Positions 36,323 to 45,566 of a DNA stretch of 64,000 nt are shown piece after piece; position 1 is the stretch's first letter, and the number at the start of each line of letters is the position of its first letter. Below the pieces are notes generated by a model that searched no databases, was not told the origin of the DNA, and was given only the letters and a program-made list of their open reading frames with translations. A program made the position numbers and the translations under genes. This DNA is from Oscillospiraceae bacterium (lineage in GTDB: Bacteria > Bacillota > Clostridia > Oscillospirales > Ruminococcaceae): assembly GCA_017461565.1 (NCBI GenBank), contig JAFTXQ010000011.1, positions 62,001 to 126,000 of the forward strand, in the 5' to 3' direction.

Positions 36323-36496
36323 ATGAGTAAAGATTATTACACACAGCTTATAAGTCTGCTTTCAAACAGATATGGAAGCGAACTTATTGAAATGCTTGAC
36401 CGATATAATAAACACGGACTTAACGAAATAACAGAAGTAGAGGCAAAAGAGTATTATGAAAGCTTAATTGCCGTAAAATCAGAGCAGACAAATTGA
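36323..36496 (+). CDS. Small hypothetical protein after the ferredoxin gene
   Basis: A 57-residue protein beginning MSKDYYTQLISLLSNRYG and ending VKSEQTN, mostly helical and charged (ELIEMLDRYNKHGLNEITEVEAKEYY). The gene starts 12 bp after the ferredoxin stop, with GAGG and AGG upstream, and so is probably cotranscribed. No family recognised. Confidence 0.65.
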   Translation: MSKDYYTQLISLLSNRYGSELIEMLDRYNKHGLNEITEVEAKEYYESLIAVKSEQTN

Positions 36497-36625
36497 AAGC
36501 AAGAAAAATTATATGAGCGATAAAATGTTTTGTTTTAGCCCACCTGGCCGCAGTAAGTAAATCCGAATCACTTGGATGCTTCAATAGCCCTCTTTTAAGG
36601 CAAATTCAGGATTTTCAACAAACTG

Positions 36626-36649
36626 AGCCTCTGCTTTACGGCAGAGGCT
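36626..36649. terminator. Hairpin downstream of the mannanase gene
   Basis: AGCCTCTGC and GCAGAGGCT (36626-36634 and 36641-36649) form a 9-bp stem with a 6-nt loop, 16 bp after the GH26 stop. T-tracts are weak on both strands. Confidence 0.5.
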
Positions 36650-36665
36650 GTCAGAAATATTTTTA

Positions 36666-37742
36666 TCAGGAATAAATATCGGGGAGTTCGTCCAGCGTTA
36701 TTGCCTTTTCATCGTTGTAGACATTCTCCAGCACCTTGACGTTGTTGCCTGTGATATGATCTGTATGCCATATCATGAACCAGGACCACATTGCGCCGTA
36801 ACGCTCGAATATCGGTATACGAGGAACATTTCCGCATTCATGAAATGTAAGCGGCTTGCCAGTTTCCATAGCGGAGAGCTTTTCCCAGGCCTTGACGTGT
36901 GTGGAGTTATCATAAGTATCAGAGCCTATGATATCACAGTAGTCGTTGCCAGGATACCAGCCATCCTTGACCTCGCCGCAATAACCGAGCACCCATATAA
37001 GATTGTTCAGACCGAACTCGTTTGTGTAACGGTCGTACATCATCTGCCAGAGTTTTACGAAGTTATCTCCGCCGCCCTTGCCCCACCAGAACCAGCCTCC
37101 GTCAAATTCGTGGAATGGACGCCACAGCACGGGAACGCCTGCATCACGAAGCTCCTGCAGAGCAACTGCCGCCTTGTCCCAGCTTTCTATCATCTCGTTG
37201 TACTCATCTGTACCCTCGGTAAGCAGCTTGTCAAAATCGGGAGTATCATCCTTTGATTCCTGATATCCGCTGCTTATCACACCTGTGTGCCAGCAAATCG
37301 TTACGATTCCGCCCTTTTCGTGCCATTCGATGGAACGCTGAACGACGCCGTCGAAATCGTTGTTCATGAAGTCAAGTCCACGTATAGCAGGGTACTTTCC
37401 TGTCTTTTCGAAAATATAATCCATCTCATAATCGGGCGAGCCCATCCATGTAGATTCCTGCTGACCCGTGATAATAGCAGTTCCGTATACATCGTTGATG
37501 TAGTCGTACAGCTTGCGTGCGTTTACATCGGCATTGGGGTTTGAGAGCTGATATCGGCTTTCGTATACCTCAACTTCAGGTTCAGAGGGGGCAGATTCAG
37601 TTGTAGTGGTCGTTGCTTCAGAATCCTGAATTACTGCCGATGTGGTGCTTTCAGAGGATGTTTCCTGTGTGCCGCCGCTGCAGGCTGTAGCCGATGTCAG
37701 CGTCACCAGCAGTGCGCAAATTAGTGATATTGTCTTTTTCAT
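36666..37742 (-). CDS. GH26 family mannan endo-1,4-beta-mannosidase-like lipoprotein
   Basis: A 358-residue secreted lipoprotein: signal peptide MKKTISLICALLVTLTSATAC with the lipid Cys near residue 21, a Thr/Ser/Glu-rich linker to about 60, then a GH26 catalytic domain. VLWRPFHEFDGGWFWWG contains the acid/base Glu in the W-R-P-x-H-E motif, and PLTFHECGNVPRI contains the nucleophile Glu. Mannanase activity is the family norm, although some GH26 enzymes act on xylan. It lies 9 bp after the esterase gene and is probably cotranscribed. Confidence 0.9.
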   Translation of the reverse strand: MKKTISLICALLVTLTSATACSGGTQETSSESTTSAVIQDSEATTTTTESAPSEPEVEVYESRYQLSNPNADVNARKLYDYINDVYGTAIITGQQESTWMGSPDYEMDYIFEKTGKYPAIRGLDFMNNDFDGVVQRSIEWHEKGGIVTICWHTGVISSGYQESKDDTPDFDKLLTEGTDEYNEMIESWDKAAVALQELRDAGVPVLWRPFHEFDGGWFWWGKGGGDNFVKLWQMMYDRYTNEFGLNNLIWVLGYCGEVKDGWYPGNDYCDIIGSDTYDNSTHVKAWEKLSAMETGKPLTFHECGNVPRIPIFERYGAMWSWFMIWHTDHITGNNVKVLENVYNDEKAITLDELPDIYS

Positions 37743-37751
37743 ATTGTCTCC

Positions 37752-38840
37752 TTATCCGAACATCTTAGGCAGACCGTTATACATAACGTTCAGCACTGTG
37801 CTCTTATCGTGACCGCCGCCCTCGTGCAGGCAGTGATAGAAGTTTCCGTCAGCAAAATTGTCGCAGTAGACAAAAGTATCGCTGAGCTCTTTCATAGCCT
37901 CAACCTGAGGCTCAAGATTAGGCTTTGCCATATCGTTACCGCCGCAGCCTGTGAAAATGTAGAAATCCTCTGCTGTAAAACCGCTACTGTTCACAGCATC
38001 CGCAAGATGCTGCGCAGTAGCCGTGGGACGGCTTCCTCCTGCTGTACCGCCAAGCGCCCAGCAATCACCACTGACGGGCATATAGTAGGCGATGGAATCA
38101 AGCCTGTTCTCAAATGTCGCCCAAGTGGTGACCGCACCCATCGAGAAACCTCCGAATGCCCTGTGACGTCTTGACGCTCTGATGCCCTCAGGAGTGACAT
38201 CCTCTGCATAAGTGTGATACTTGCTCTCAAACGCAGGTATAAGGTCATTCATCAGCTCGTGGTGGAAGTTAAGACAGTTCTGTGTATCATCTGAACGATA
38301 TTCTGTGTAGTAAGATACGAAACAGATTATCGCAGGCTCCATATCACCATTGGCTATCAGATAGTCAAACATATATGAAAAGGGACTGGTCTTTCCCTCG
38401 CCGTTAAGGAACCATTCGGGTGAATCGCTGCCGCCATGCATAAAGTACATCACATTGTAGCGTGTTTCGGTATCATTTTCGTCATAACCTGCGGGGAGAT
38501 ATGCAAGTGCATACTTCTGATATACAGCATCTCCACCGCCGACATTATCCCTTGTATCATATATGAACCTGACTACTGTTCCATGTTCTGCTATCTCTGC
38601 TTTCTTATATGCCGGATCAAGTGTTTTGTATGTGTTGTCGGGGTATATCCTTTCGGGTTCTATCTCGACCGCCTCCTCTGTTACAGCTGACTCTGTGGTA
38701 GCTGATGTTGTTGATCCTATTGTCGATTCTGTTGCAGATGTCTGGTCTTTGATATCATCCGCAGCACTTTCCGTATTTCCTGTGCAGCCTGTCAGTAACA
38801 ACATAGCTCCCAGAACAGATGTTATTATTTTGGTTTTCAT
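37752..38840 (-). CDS. CE1-like esterase lipoprotein (feruloyl/acetyl esterase type)
   Basis: About 362 residues. The signal MKTKIITSVLGAMLLLTGC gives a lipoprotein, followed by a Ser/Thr/Ala-rich linker. The alpha/beta hydrolase core shows NVMYFMHGGSDSPEWFLNG, the nucleophile elbow FGGFSMGAVTTW (G-F-S-M-G) and a late His in CLHEGGGHDKS, as in CE1 esterases. ATG at 38840 has AGGAGG 8 nt upstream and is preferred to 38846. It precedes the GH26 gene, consistent with stripping acyl groups from mannan or hemicellulose. Confidence 0.88.
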   Translation of the reverse strand: MKTKIITSVLGAMLLLTGCTGNTESAADDIKDQTSATESTIGSTTSATTESAVTEEAVEIEPERIYPDNTYKTLDPAYKKAEIAEHGTVVRFIYDTRDNVGGGDAVYQKYALAYLPAGYDENDTETRYNVMYFMHGGSDSPEWFLNGEGKTSPFSYMFDYLIANGDMEPAIICFVSYYTEYRSDDTQNCLNFHHELMNDLIPAFESKYHTYAEDVTPEGIRASRRHRAFGGFSMGAVTTWATFENRLDSIAYYMPVSGDCWALGGTAGGSRPTATAQHLADAVNSSGFTAEDFYIFTGCGGNDMAKPNLEPQVEAMKELSDTFVYCDNFADGNFYHCLHEGGGHDKSTVLNVMYNGLPKMFG

Positions 38841-38863
38841 GTGCATTACCTCCTGTTTATTGA

Positions 38864-38893
38864 ATTATACACCCATGCTCATGCCTTTGGCAA
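38864..38893 (-). promoter_or_regulatory. Promoter of the esterase-mannanase unit
   Basis: Minus-strand TTGCCA (38893-38888) and TATAAT (38869-38864) with an 18-bp spacer, directly upstream of the esterase start and close to the divergent regulator. Confidence 0.6.
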
Positions 38894-38960
38894 TGCAATA
38901 TAATACTAAAATTATGATGTATCATATCGCAATTGCTGCAAAACGCTAAAATATCGCTGT

Positions 38961-38990
38961 TTGGGATTGCTTTTCAGATCAATGTATGAT
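38961..38990 (+). promoter_or_regulatory. Promoter of the AraC-type regulator
   Basis: TTGGGA (38961-38966) and TATGAT (38985-38990) with an 18-bp spacer lie 24 bp upstream of the regulator. The -10 overlaps the palindrome ATGATATCAT (38986-38995), a possible operator. Confidence 0.5.
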
Positions 38991-39013
38991 ATCATATTAA
39001 TGAGGTGACAGCT

Positions 39014-41110
39014 ATGGCAAGAGGACGAATAGCGGTGCTTATGCCCGCTGTATACGACGAGCTAGACAAGGAGCTTCTTTCGGGAATATATACATCCGCC
39101 GCCGTGATCGGTTTCGACACACTGGTGTTTACAGCTGTATCAGCAGAAAATGATGCAGACTACACAAGGGGCGAGAATAACATTTATGACCTGCCGTTTC
39201 TGACAGATATAGACGGTATCATACTTGTGCCTGACCGTTTTAAGGATAAAGCACTAAAAAATGACATCGTAAAGCGCATCGAAAAGAGCAGACTGCCGTG
39301 CGTGGCAATTAAAGAAAATATAGGCAAGATACAAGGTGTGTTTTTAGACCAAAGCAAAAGCATATATGATATCACAGAACACCTTATAACTGTTCACGGG
39401 TATAGAGATATTCTCTGTCTTACAGGACCTCATAGCAACTCCGAAGCAGAAGAGCGTGCAGCCGGCTACATCAGAGCAATGAAACGCCATTGCTTGAACA
39501 GCATTGATGTTATATACGGCGATTTCTGGCGAAACAGTGCTTCAGAGCTTGCAAAGGAGATAGCTGAGGGCAAACGTCAATGCCCTGAAGCAGTAGTATG
39601 CACAAGCGATATCATGGCGGTAGTTTTATGTGAGAAATTGTCGGAATACGGCTTAAATGTTCCTGAAGATATTGCTGTAACAGGCTATGACGGAAGTGTA
39701 TATACGCTACTTACAAGACCGCCTATAACCACAGTATGCGGAGGAGAAAAAACCATCGGAATGCTTGCTGTAAAAGCACTAGCCCCAAAGCTTGGTATAA
39801 CCTTAGATATTGAATGCAATAAACAGTATATGAGAATATGCAGCAGCTGCGGCTGCCATGATATTGAAAAGGAAAAAGAGCACCTTCTTCAATATACTGA
39901 AAATATAGTCCGCAAACAGCTTGACCGAAAGACGTTCATGTATTCCAACTATATCGCAAAGATGTCCGATTGTGAGTCGATACCAAAATTCGCAGCGGTG
40001 CTGGACAGCCTGAGATATTTGCTGCCCGAGTGCAAAGCTATAAACGTATGCGTATGCGAGGACTGGCAGGTGGAGCATCCCGAATATCGCAAAAGCGGAT
40101 TTTCAGAGAATATGCAGCTCATCTATTCCGAAGAACAGCCCGGTCAGCTTGATTTTCCACTGTATAAGCTGCTGCCTTGTCTTAATCTGCCACATGAGCC
40201 ACAGTTCTGGGTCATCAGCTCTATTCACTATTCTGACAGGATAATCGGCTATATTGCAACATCTTACGACAAAGCAGAGCAGTTTGCGGCAGATGAGCAT
40301 TACATCGGCTGGTGCGATGCAGTAGGAAACGGGCTCGATATAGTGATCAAAAAGAGCAATACCGAATACATCTGGCAGAAGCTTGAAGAAAAGAACATGT
40401 CGGATATCTATACCGGACTGCACAGCAGAAGGGGCTTTGTCTCAAAAATTAATGCCGGCGATACTATAATGCTGTTTTCGTTCCCGAAAAGATATACGAA
40501 TACACCGTATTTTGTCCCTATCGTATCTGCGGTACTGCGCTCCGATGAAGCAGTCAGGGCAGCGGTATATCTCGGCGAAACAGTGTTTGCAGTAACATTT
40601 GAAAAACACGGCACAACAGACTTCACGAGAAAGCTGTGTCAGGCGGTCTCGGAATTGGGCATCTACACCTCGGAAGACGAAATATACAACATTTCCGATG
40701 AGATATCAGCAGATACAGATATGCGCTTAACAGAATTGTATTATCAGCTTATTGAAAGAGGGACTCCCAGAAGCAGTGAAGCATATTCTGAGATTTTCTC
40801 AAGCCTCCGCAAGGAGATGAAATACTCGCCGCAGAACGAATGGAACATAACAGATGCCGCACTTAGGACAGGATTGAGCGGAAGTCACTTCCAGAGACTG
40901 TACAAAAAGCATTTTGGAGTTTCGTTCAATGAAGAGCTGATAACCTTTCGTATGGACAGGGCTAAGTATCTGTTGAAAAACACCTCCATATCCGTTCAGA
41001 GGATTGCGGAAGAATGTGGATATACTAATGCCGCTCATTTTATGCGGCAATTCAAGGATCGTGAAAAAATGAGCGCAGGACAGTACAGAAAGGCGGCTAA
41101 TAATGAGTGA
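39014..41110 (+). CDS. AraC-type regulator with an N-terminal LacI/periplasmic-binding-like sensor domain
   Basis: About 698 residues from MARGRIAVLMPAVYDELDKELL. Residues 1-270 resemble a LacI/XylR-type sugar-binding sensor (DGIILVPDRF, CTSDIMAVVLCEKLSEYGLNVPEDIAVTGYDG). A Cys-rich junction (CSSCGCHDIEKEKEH) and a central domain follow. The C-terminal 100 residues form a double-HTH AraC domain (RTGLSGSHFQRLYKKHFGVSFNEEL and SVQRIAEECGYTNAAHFMRQF). GAGGTG lies 6 nt before ATG at 39014. It is divergent from the esterase/mannanase genes and likely activates them on sensing a sugar. Confidence 0.85.
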   Translation: MARGRIAVLMPAVYDELDKELLSGIYTSAAVIGFDTLVFTAVSAENDADYTRGENNIYDLPFLTDIDGIILVPDRFKDKALKNDIVKRIEKSRLPCVAIKENIGKIQGVFLDQSKSIYDITEHLITVHGYRDILCLTGPHSNSEAEERAAGYIRAMKRHCLNSIDVIYGDFWRNSASELAKEIAEGKRQCPEAVVCTSDIMAVVLCEKLSEYGLNVPEDIAVTGYDGSVYTLLTRPPITTVCGGEKTIGMLAVKALAPKLGITLDIECNKQYMRICSSCGCHDIEKEKEHLLQYTENIVRKQLDRKTFMYSNYIAKMSDCESIPKFAAVLDSLRYLLPECKAINVCVCEDWQVEHPEYRKSGFSENMQLIYSEEQPGQLDFPLYKLLPCLNLPHEPQFWVISSIHYSDRIIGYIATSYDKAEQFAADEHYIGWCDAVGNGLDIVIKKSNTEYIWQKLEEKNMSDIYTGLHSRRGFVSKINAGDTIMLFSFPKRYTNTPYFVPIVSAVLRSDEAVRAAVYLGETVFAVTFEKHGTTDFTRKLCQAVSELGIYTSEDEIYNISDEISADTDMRLTELYYQLIERGTPRSSEAYSEIFSSLRKEMKYSPQNEWNITDAALRTGLSGSHFQRLYKKHFGVSFNEELITFRMDRAKYLLKNTSISVQRIAEECGYTNAAHFMRQFKDREKMSAGQYRKAANNE

Positions 41111-41486
41111 GCTTATAATGACTATAAATGTAACGACTTATGAAGCACAAACGCTCGAAGGGCATTCAAGGGTTGTGATGATACCTTTCAGTGCAGAGGC
41201 GACGGGAAAGTATTTCAGCGGAAAGACTGTTGCAAATGGCATTGATACACAGACAACAACAAATGACGAATATTCCCTTTCTGCACGGTATATGCTTGAA
41301 GGAGCAGACCTCAGCGGTAAGAAATGCAGGATTTTCATTGAAAACAACGGAACATCATTGGATAATTGCAAGCCAAAGATATATACAGACAGTGAGGAGC
41401 TGGCTTTTCTCGAAAACGCAGAGCTTGCGGCTAAGGTGGAGTGCACAGAAAACGGATGTGTAGTGAGAATATTTATGTATGAATAA
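41103..41486 (+). CDS. DUF3237 domain-containing protein
   Basis: A 127-residue protein. FSAEATGKYFSGKTVANGIDTQ, LSARYMLEGADLSGKKCRIFIENNG and the closing strands reproduce the DUF3237 pattern (a small beta-barrel protein of unknown reaction). It overlaps the AraC-type regulator by 8 bp and is followed by a hairpin at 41549. Linkage to a carbohydrate regulator suggests a role in sugar or aromatic metabolism, not proven. Confidence 0.8.
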   Translation: MSELIMTINVTTYEAQTLEGHSRVVMIPFSAEATGKYFSGKTVANGIDTQTTTNDEYSLSARYMLEGADLSGKKCRIFIENNGTSLDNCKPKIYTDSEELAFLENAELAAKVECTENGCVVRIFMYE

Positions 41487-41939
41487 CGAAAGTTAAAAGC
41501 TAAACAAAAATAAACATTCGGCAATTATCTTTATCTGATAGAAAAAATGGGAGTAGCTTCGCTTACTCCCATAAATATTTTCGTAAGCCACAATAACCAG
41601 CTTTAAAGTCCACTGCTGCAACCGTGTAGTTATTCACTGCTAATAGTACATCAAGGTACAGCGGTCCATCCCGGCACGCCTTGTTAAATCCGAAAATGTT
41701 CACAGTGTTCAGTATCTGCTCAGACTGTGCGAGAGTGAATTCCACACGACAGACCGTACACAATTACGCAAAGCACGATCACAACAACCATTCCAACAAG
41801 CATTAAACTTGCGAAAATATCACAAACAAAATAACAAGCACTCATAAATTTTTATTTTAAAATAATTTGTGACCGAATATTTGCTGTTTCTTAATTTAAA
41901 ATATGCTATAATATTAAAAATACTGTTAAGGAGAGAGTA
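41487..41939. other. Intergenic region with a hairpin and possible decayed coding sequence
   Basis: A hairpin GGGAGTAGC/GCTTACTCCC (41549-41570) with A- and T-rich flanks can end transcription from both sides. On the minus strand an open frame at 41563-41763 (ending AVDFKAGYCGLRKYLWE) and a hydrophobic frame at 41764-41866 (MSACYFVCDIFASLML...) abut in different frames, with no ribosome site. They may be remains of one small membrane protein. Confidence 0.4.
41904..41912 (+). promoter_or_regulatory. Extended -10 promoter of the DUF4118 kinase gene
   Basis: TGCTATAAT is an extended -10 element (TGn + TATAAT) 28 bp before the kinase start, in an AT-rich stretch; no good -35 is visible. Confidence 0.5.
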
Positions 41940-43007
41940 ATGAAGAAGACTTCAGGTTACATAAAAGACACTCTGATAACGATCATTCTGCTCTGCATGG
42001 CTTTCGGTATAAGTCTGCTTTTTCAATATATTTTTGAGGTTCAGGAACACATTACCACCATTTTTGTATTTGCAGTCTTTCTTATCTCCCTGCTGACAAA
42101 TGGATATGTTTACGGTATCCTGGCTTCCTTTTGCGGTACGATCGTTGTCAATTACGCATTCACTTTTCCTTTTTTTGCAGTCAATTTTTTGATCCCCATA
42201 AATCTCATTTCGGGTATCATTATGATCATTGTATCCGTTCTTACCAGCGCACTTACAACCAAATTGAAGCGACACGAGGCGATGAAAGCTGAAAGCGAAA
42301 AGGAATGCATGAGAGCCAATTTGTTACGTGCGGTATCACATGATCTACGCACACCGTTAACCACAATATACGGCTCAAGCACGACCCTTCTTGATAAATG
42401 CAGTGATATGACCGAAGCACAGAAAAACAAGATCGTTGAAGGTATCAAAGAGGATTCGGAATGGCTTATGCGTATGGTTGAGAATCTTCTTTCTATTACC
42501 CGTATCGACAGCGGCGAGGTCAAGATCATCAAGACACCTACGGTATTGGAAGAACTAATTGATTCCGTTGTTCTTAAATTCAAAAAGCGTTACCCGGGGC
42601 AGAAAGTTGAGATCGAAATTCCTGATGAAATGGTCATTGTTCCGATGGATGCCATTTTGATCGAACAGGTGATCGTAAATATTCTGGAAAACGCTGTGCA
42701 GCACGCCGAGGGAATGACAAGATTAACTCTTAGAGTTTTTACGCTTGGTAGTCAGGCGATCTTTGAGATCAAGGACAATGGCTGCGGCATTGACCCTAAA
42801 CGCCTGGAGACGATTTTCAGCGGGTATTATGCCTCCAAAGACGACTTTACCGATAGTCAAAAAAGGAATGCCGGAATAGGCTTGTCGGTATGCGCAACTA
42901 TTATTAAAGCACATTGCGGCGATATCAAAGCAGAAAACATTAAGACAGGAGGTGCCGTGTTCCGTTTTGCACTTGATACGGAAGGCAATATCAATGATCA
43001 AGAATAA
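41940..43007 (+). CDS. DUF4118 (KdpD-like) sensor histidine kinase
   Basis: A 355-residue kinase. The first 115 residues hold four hydrophobic segments of the DUF4118 type (QYIFEVQEHITTIFVFAVFLISLLTNGYVYGILASFCG), as in the KdpD membrane domain. A HisKA region with LLRAVSHDLRTPLTTIYGSS and a HATPase with ENAVQHAEG, IKDNGCGIDP and NAGIGLSVCATII follow. The KdpD N-terminal Usp domain is missing, so this is not a full KdpD. It overlaps the response regulator by 14 bp. The Na/Pi cotransporter downstream suggests a phosphate or ion link. Confidence 0.85.
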   Translation: MKKTSGYIKDTLITIILLCMAFGISLLFQYIFEVQEHITTIFVFAVFLISLLTNGYVYGILASFCGTIVVNYAFTFPFFAVNFLIPINLISGIIMIIVSVLTSALTTKLKRHEAMKAESEKECMRANLLRAVSHDLRTPLTTIYGSSTTLLDKCSDMTEAQKNKIVEGIKEDSEWLMRMVENLLSITRIDSGEVKIIKTPTVLEELIDSVVLKFKKRYPGQKVEIEIPDEMVIVPMDAILIEQVIVNILENAVQHAEGMTRLTLRVFTLGSQAIFEIKDNGCGIDPKRLETIFSGYYASKDDFTDSQKRNAGIGLSVCATIIKAHCGDIKAENIKTGGAVFRFALDTEGNINDQE

Positions 43008-43707
43008 GTATAAAATATTATTGGTAGAGGATGAATCAAACATCCGAAACCTTGTTGCTACAATGCTTGAGACGTCCGGCTATCAAGCTCTGATCGCAGA
43101 GTCTTGCTCCGCTGCAAAAACCGTATATAATTCCTATTTGCCTGATCTGATCATTCTGGATCTAGGTCTTCCGGATATGGATGGTATGCATTTTCTTGAA
43201 TATGTCCGCAGGGATTCCCCGACTCCGATCATTGTCTTGTCAGCTAGATCTACCGAAAAAGACAAGGTGACTGCTCTTGATATGGGAGCAAATGATTATG
43301 TAACCAAACCTTTCAGCTCGGCAGAATTGCTTGCAAGAGTCCGATCTGTGCTACGCAGTAATCGATACAGTTCAGTGGAAGGAAGACTGCCGGGCGGCAG
43401 ATTTACCCTTAGGGATCTGGAAATTGATTATGATGCAAGACAGGTGTTTATCAGCGGCGCTGAAATAAAGCTCACGCAGACCGAGTACAATATTATTGCA
43501 CTATTATCCGAAAACTGTGGTAAAATGATGACTTATTCAGCCATAATCAAGGCAATATGGGGTGGATGCGCTCAGGATGGAAGTATAAAAAAACTCCAGG
43601 TCAATATGGCTAACATTCGCAAAAAATTCGGCGCAAAGCTCGGCGAGTCCAATTACATAATCAATGAGCTTGGAGTAGGTTATAGGATGAATGCAGAAAG
43701 AGAATGA
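42994..43707 (+). CDS. KdpE-like OmpR-family response regulator
   Basis: About 237 residues from MIKNKYKILLVEDESNIRN. The receiver carries the acidic pair (VEDE), the phospho-acceptor in LIILDLGLPDMDG, PTPIIVLSAR and TKPFSSAELL; the winged helix holds LTQTEYNIIALLSENCGKMMTYSAIIKAIWG. ATG at 42994 is preferred to the earlier GTG because receivers start just before LLVEDE. It is the partner of the DUF4118 kinase, with which it overlaps. Targets unknown; the nearby Na/Pi gene is a candidate. Confidence 0.9.
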   Translation: MIKNKYKILLVEDESNIRNLVATMLETSGYQALIAESCSAAKTVYNSYLPDLIILDLGLPDMDGMHFLEYVRRDSPTPIIVLSARSTEKDKVTALDMGANDYVTKPFSSAELLARVRSVLRSNRYSSVEGRLPGGRFTLRDLEIDYDARQVFISGAEIKLTQTEYNIIALLSENCGKMMTYSAIIKAIWGGCAQDGSIKKLQVNMANIRKKFGAKLGESNYIINELGVGYRMNAERE

Positions 43708-43880
43708 TCTTTATTCTTTGCTCACTCTTAACCGAGATGATGATAATATTAAATAAAATGGGGCAGTTTCGGAGCGTATTATATATCCCTGGCTTTATAG
43801 AGAAAATGTGTAGATATGTAAACTGAAAATGTTACTGTTTTAAATTATACAAGGCAACAAAAGGAAAAGGAGAAGCAAAT

Positions 43881-45566
43881 ATGTTATCACCGGAAGAAAT
43901 AATGCAATTGATCCAAAGCCTGATATGGCTGCTTGCAGGCGTAGGCGTTTTTATCGTCGGCATGAACTTTATGGGAGACGCTTTGGAAAAAAGTGCCGGA
44001 ATGGGAATGAAGAGACTACTGGAAAGAATAAGCAACAATCGCTTCTCAGGCGTTGGTATCGGAGCAGGAGTAACTGCGATAATTCAGAGCTCTTCCGCAA
44101 CCTCAGTCATGGTCATCGGTCTTGTAAATGCAGGTGTTATGACGCTGATGCAGGCAACGCCTATCATCATGGGTGCCAATATCGGTACAACAATTACCGG
44201 TGTACTGGTGGCACTGAAAAACGATTACTTCAATATGGCAATGTATCTTCTTGCGTTTGCAGGCGTTATGATGGGCTTTGCAAACAAGGAGAAGATCAAG
44301 ATAGCAGGAAGTCTGTGCAGCGGTTTAGGAATGATCTTCGTTGGCTTAAATATCATGAGCAGCGAACAGGCCTTTGGTAATCCTCTTGTTGAAAATCTGT
44401 TCACTGCGATCTTCCAAAAGATCGATTTTCCGCTTCTTTTAATACTGGTGGGCGTTATCTTTACAGCACTTATTCAGAGCTCGTCAGCATCAACCGGTGT
44501 AGTCATCACAATGGTTGGAGCAGAAGTGCTTCCTCTCGACCTTGCTTTGTTTATTGTTCTGGGCGCTAATATCGGTACTTGTGTAACTGCACTCCTTGCC
44601 TCTGTCGGAGCAAACGCAAACTCCAAGAGAGTTGCGCTTATACATTTCACTTTCAATGTTATCGGAACGGTATTGTTTACCGCTATAATATGGCTGTTCA
44701 GAGAGCCGGTCGTAAATCTTCTGGTATCTGTATTCCCTGGGGATGATCCCATGTCGTTACAGATGAGAGTGTCACTGTTCCACGTTATCTTTAATGTGAC
44801 GACAACGTGTCTGCTGCTTCCGTTTGTAAAACAGCTCGTGAACTATTCCTGTGCATTGATCAAGGATAAGAAAGAAGCTGAGAACGAACTGACCTTCAGA
44901 TTTGTCGACGAAAGACTTCTTTCCACTCCGCCTGTTGCTCTTATGCAGGTCAAGAAGGAGATCGATTATATGATCTCTTTGGTCGAGGAAAATGCACACC
45001 TTGCATTTGTGGCGATGGAAAAAGGATCTTCGGAACACAATGAGCTTATCCGTAAAAACGAGGAGATAATCAACTTCACAAACAGTGCTCTGACGAAATA
45101 TCTTATCAGATTATCTGCGGATGTGGAAGAAAGCGACGAAGAAGTTATCGGTTCATATTTCCACGTTCTTAATGACCTTGAACGAATCGGTGATCATGCT
45201 GAAAACTTCCATGAGATAGGTCTTGAAATGATAGCCAGAAAGATATCCTTCAGTGAAAAGGCGCTTGGCGGAATTACAACTATGCGTGACACGGTAATGC
45301 AGATGTTTGCCATTTCCAAGGACGCATTTGAAAATCTGCACAGAGATAAGTTGCCCGAGCTTACTCAGTTAGAGGAAGGTGTTGACGGCATGAAAAAAGA
45401 CCTTATTGCCGGACATTTTACCAGACTTGCTGAGGGCAACTGCAGTGTAGATGTCAGTCCATACTATTCATCCGTTATCGTTGGTCTAGAGCGTGTTGCG
45501 GATCATCTTATAAACGTTGGATATAGTATCGTGAACCCCACCGGTTCTCAAAAACAAGACAACTGA
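43881..45566 (+). CDS. Na/Pi cotransporter family protein with PhoU-like C-terminal domain
   Basis: A 561-residue protein. The membrane half has two QSSSA repeats (GAGVTAIIQSSSATSVM and FTALIQSSSASTGVV), the signature of NptA/YjbB-type phosphate transporters, with NIGTT and NIGTCV nearby. The C-terminal about 200 residues form helical PhoU-like repeats (FTNSALTKYLIRL ... HVLNDLERIGDHAENF). It imports or exports phosphate with Na+. It is convergent with the pst-pho block across a 428-bp gap and ends before a terminator. Confidence 0.92.
   Translation: MLSPEEIMQLIQSLIWLLAGVGVFIVGMNFMGDALEKSAGMGMKRLLERISNNRFSGVGIGAGVTAIIQSSSATSVMVIGLVNAGVMTLMQATPIIMGANIGTTITGVLVALKNDYFNMAMYLLAFAGVMMGFANKEKIKIAGSLCSGLGMIFVGLNIMSSEQAFGNPLVENLFTAIFQKIDFPLLLILVGVIFTALIQSSSASTGVVITMVGAEVLPLDLALFIVLGANIGTCVTALLASVGANANSKRVALIHFTFNVIGTVLFTAIIWLFREPVVNLLVSVFPGDDPMSLQMRVSLFHVIFNVTTTCLLLPFVKQLVNYSCALIKDKKEAENELTFRFVDERLLSTPPVALMQVKKEIDYMISLVEENAHLAFVAMEKGSSEHNELIRKNEEIINFTNSALTKYLIRLSADVEESDEEVIGSYFHVLNDLERIGDHAENFHEIGLEMIARKISFSEKALGGITTMRDTVMQMFAISKDAFENLHRDKLPELTQLEEGVDGMKKDLIAGHFTRLAEGNCSVDVSPYYSSVIVGLERVADHLINVGYSIVNPTGSQKQDN

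Noticed and set aside
41940-43007. Full KdpD potassium sensor
   Set aside because: The N-terminal KdpD and Usp domains are absent and no kdpFABC genes are close.
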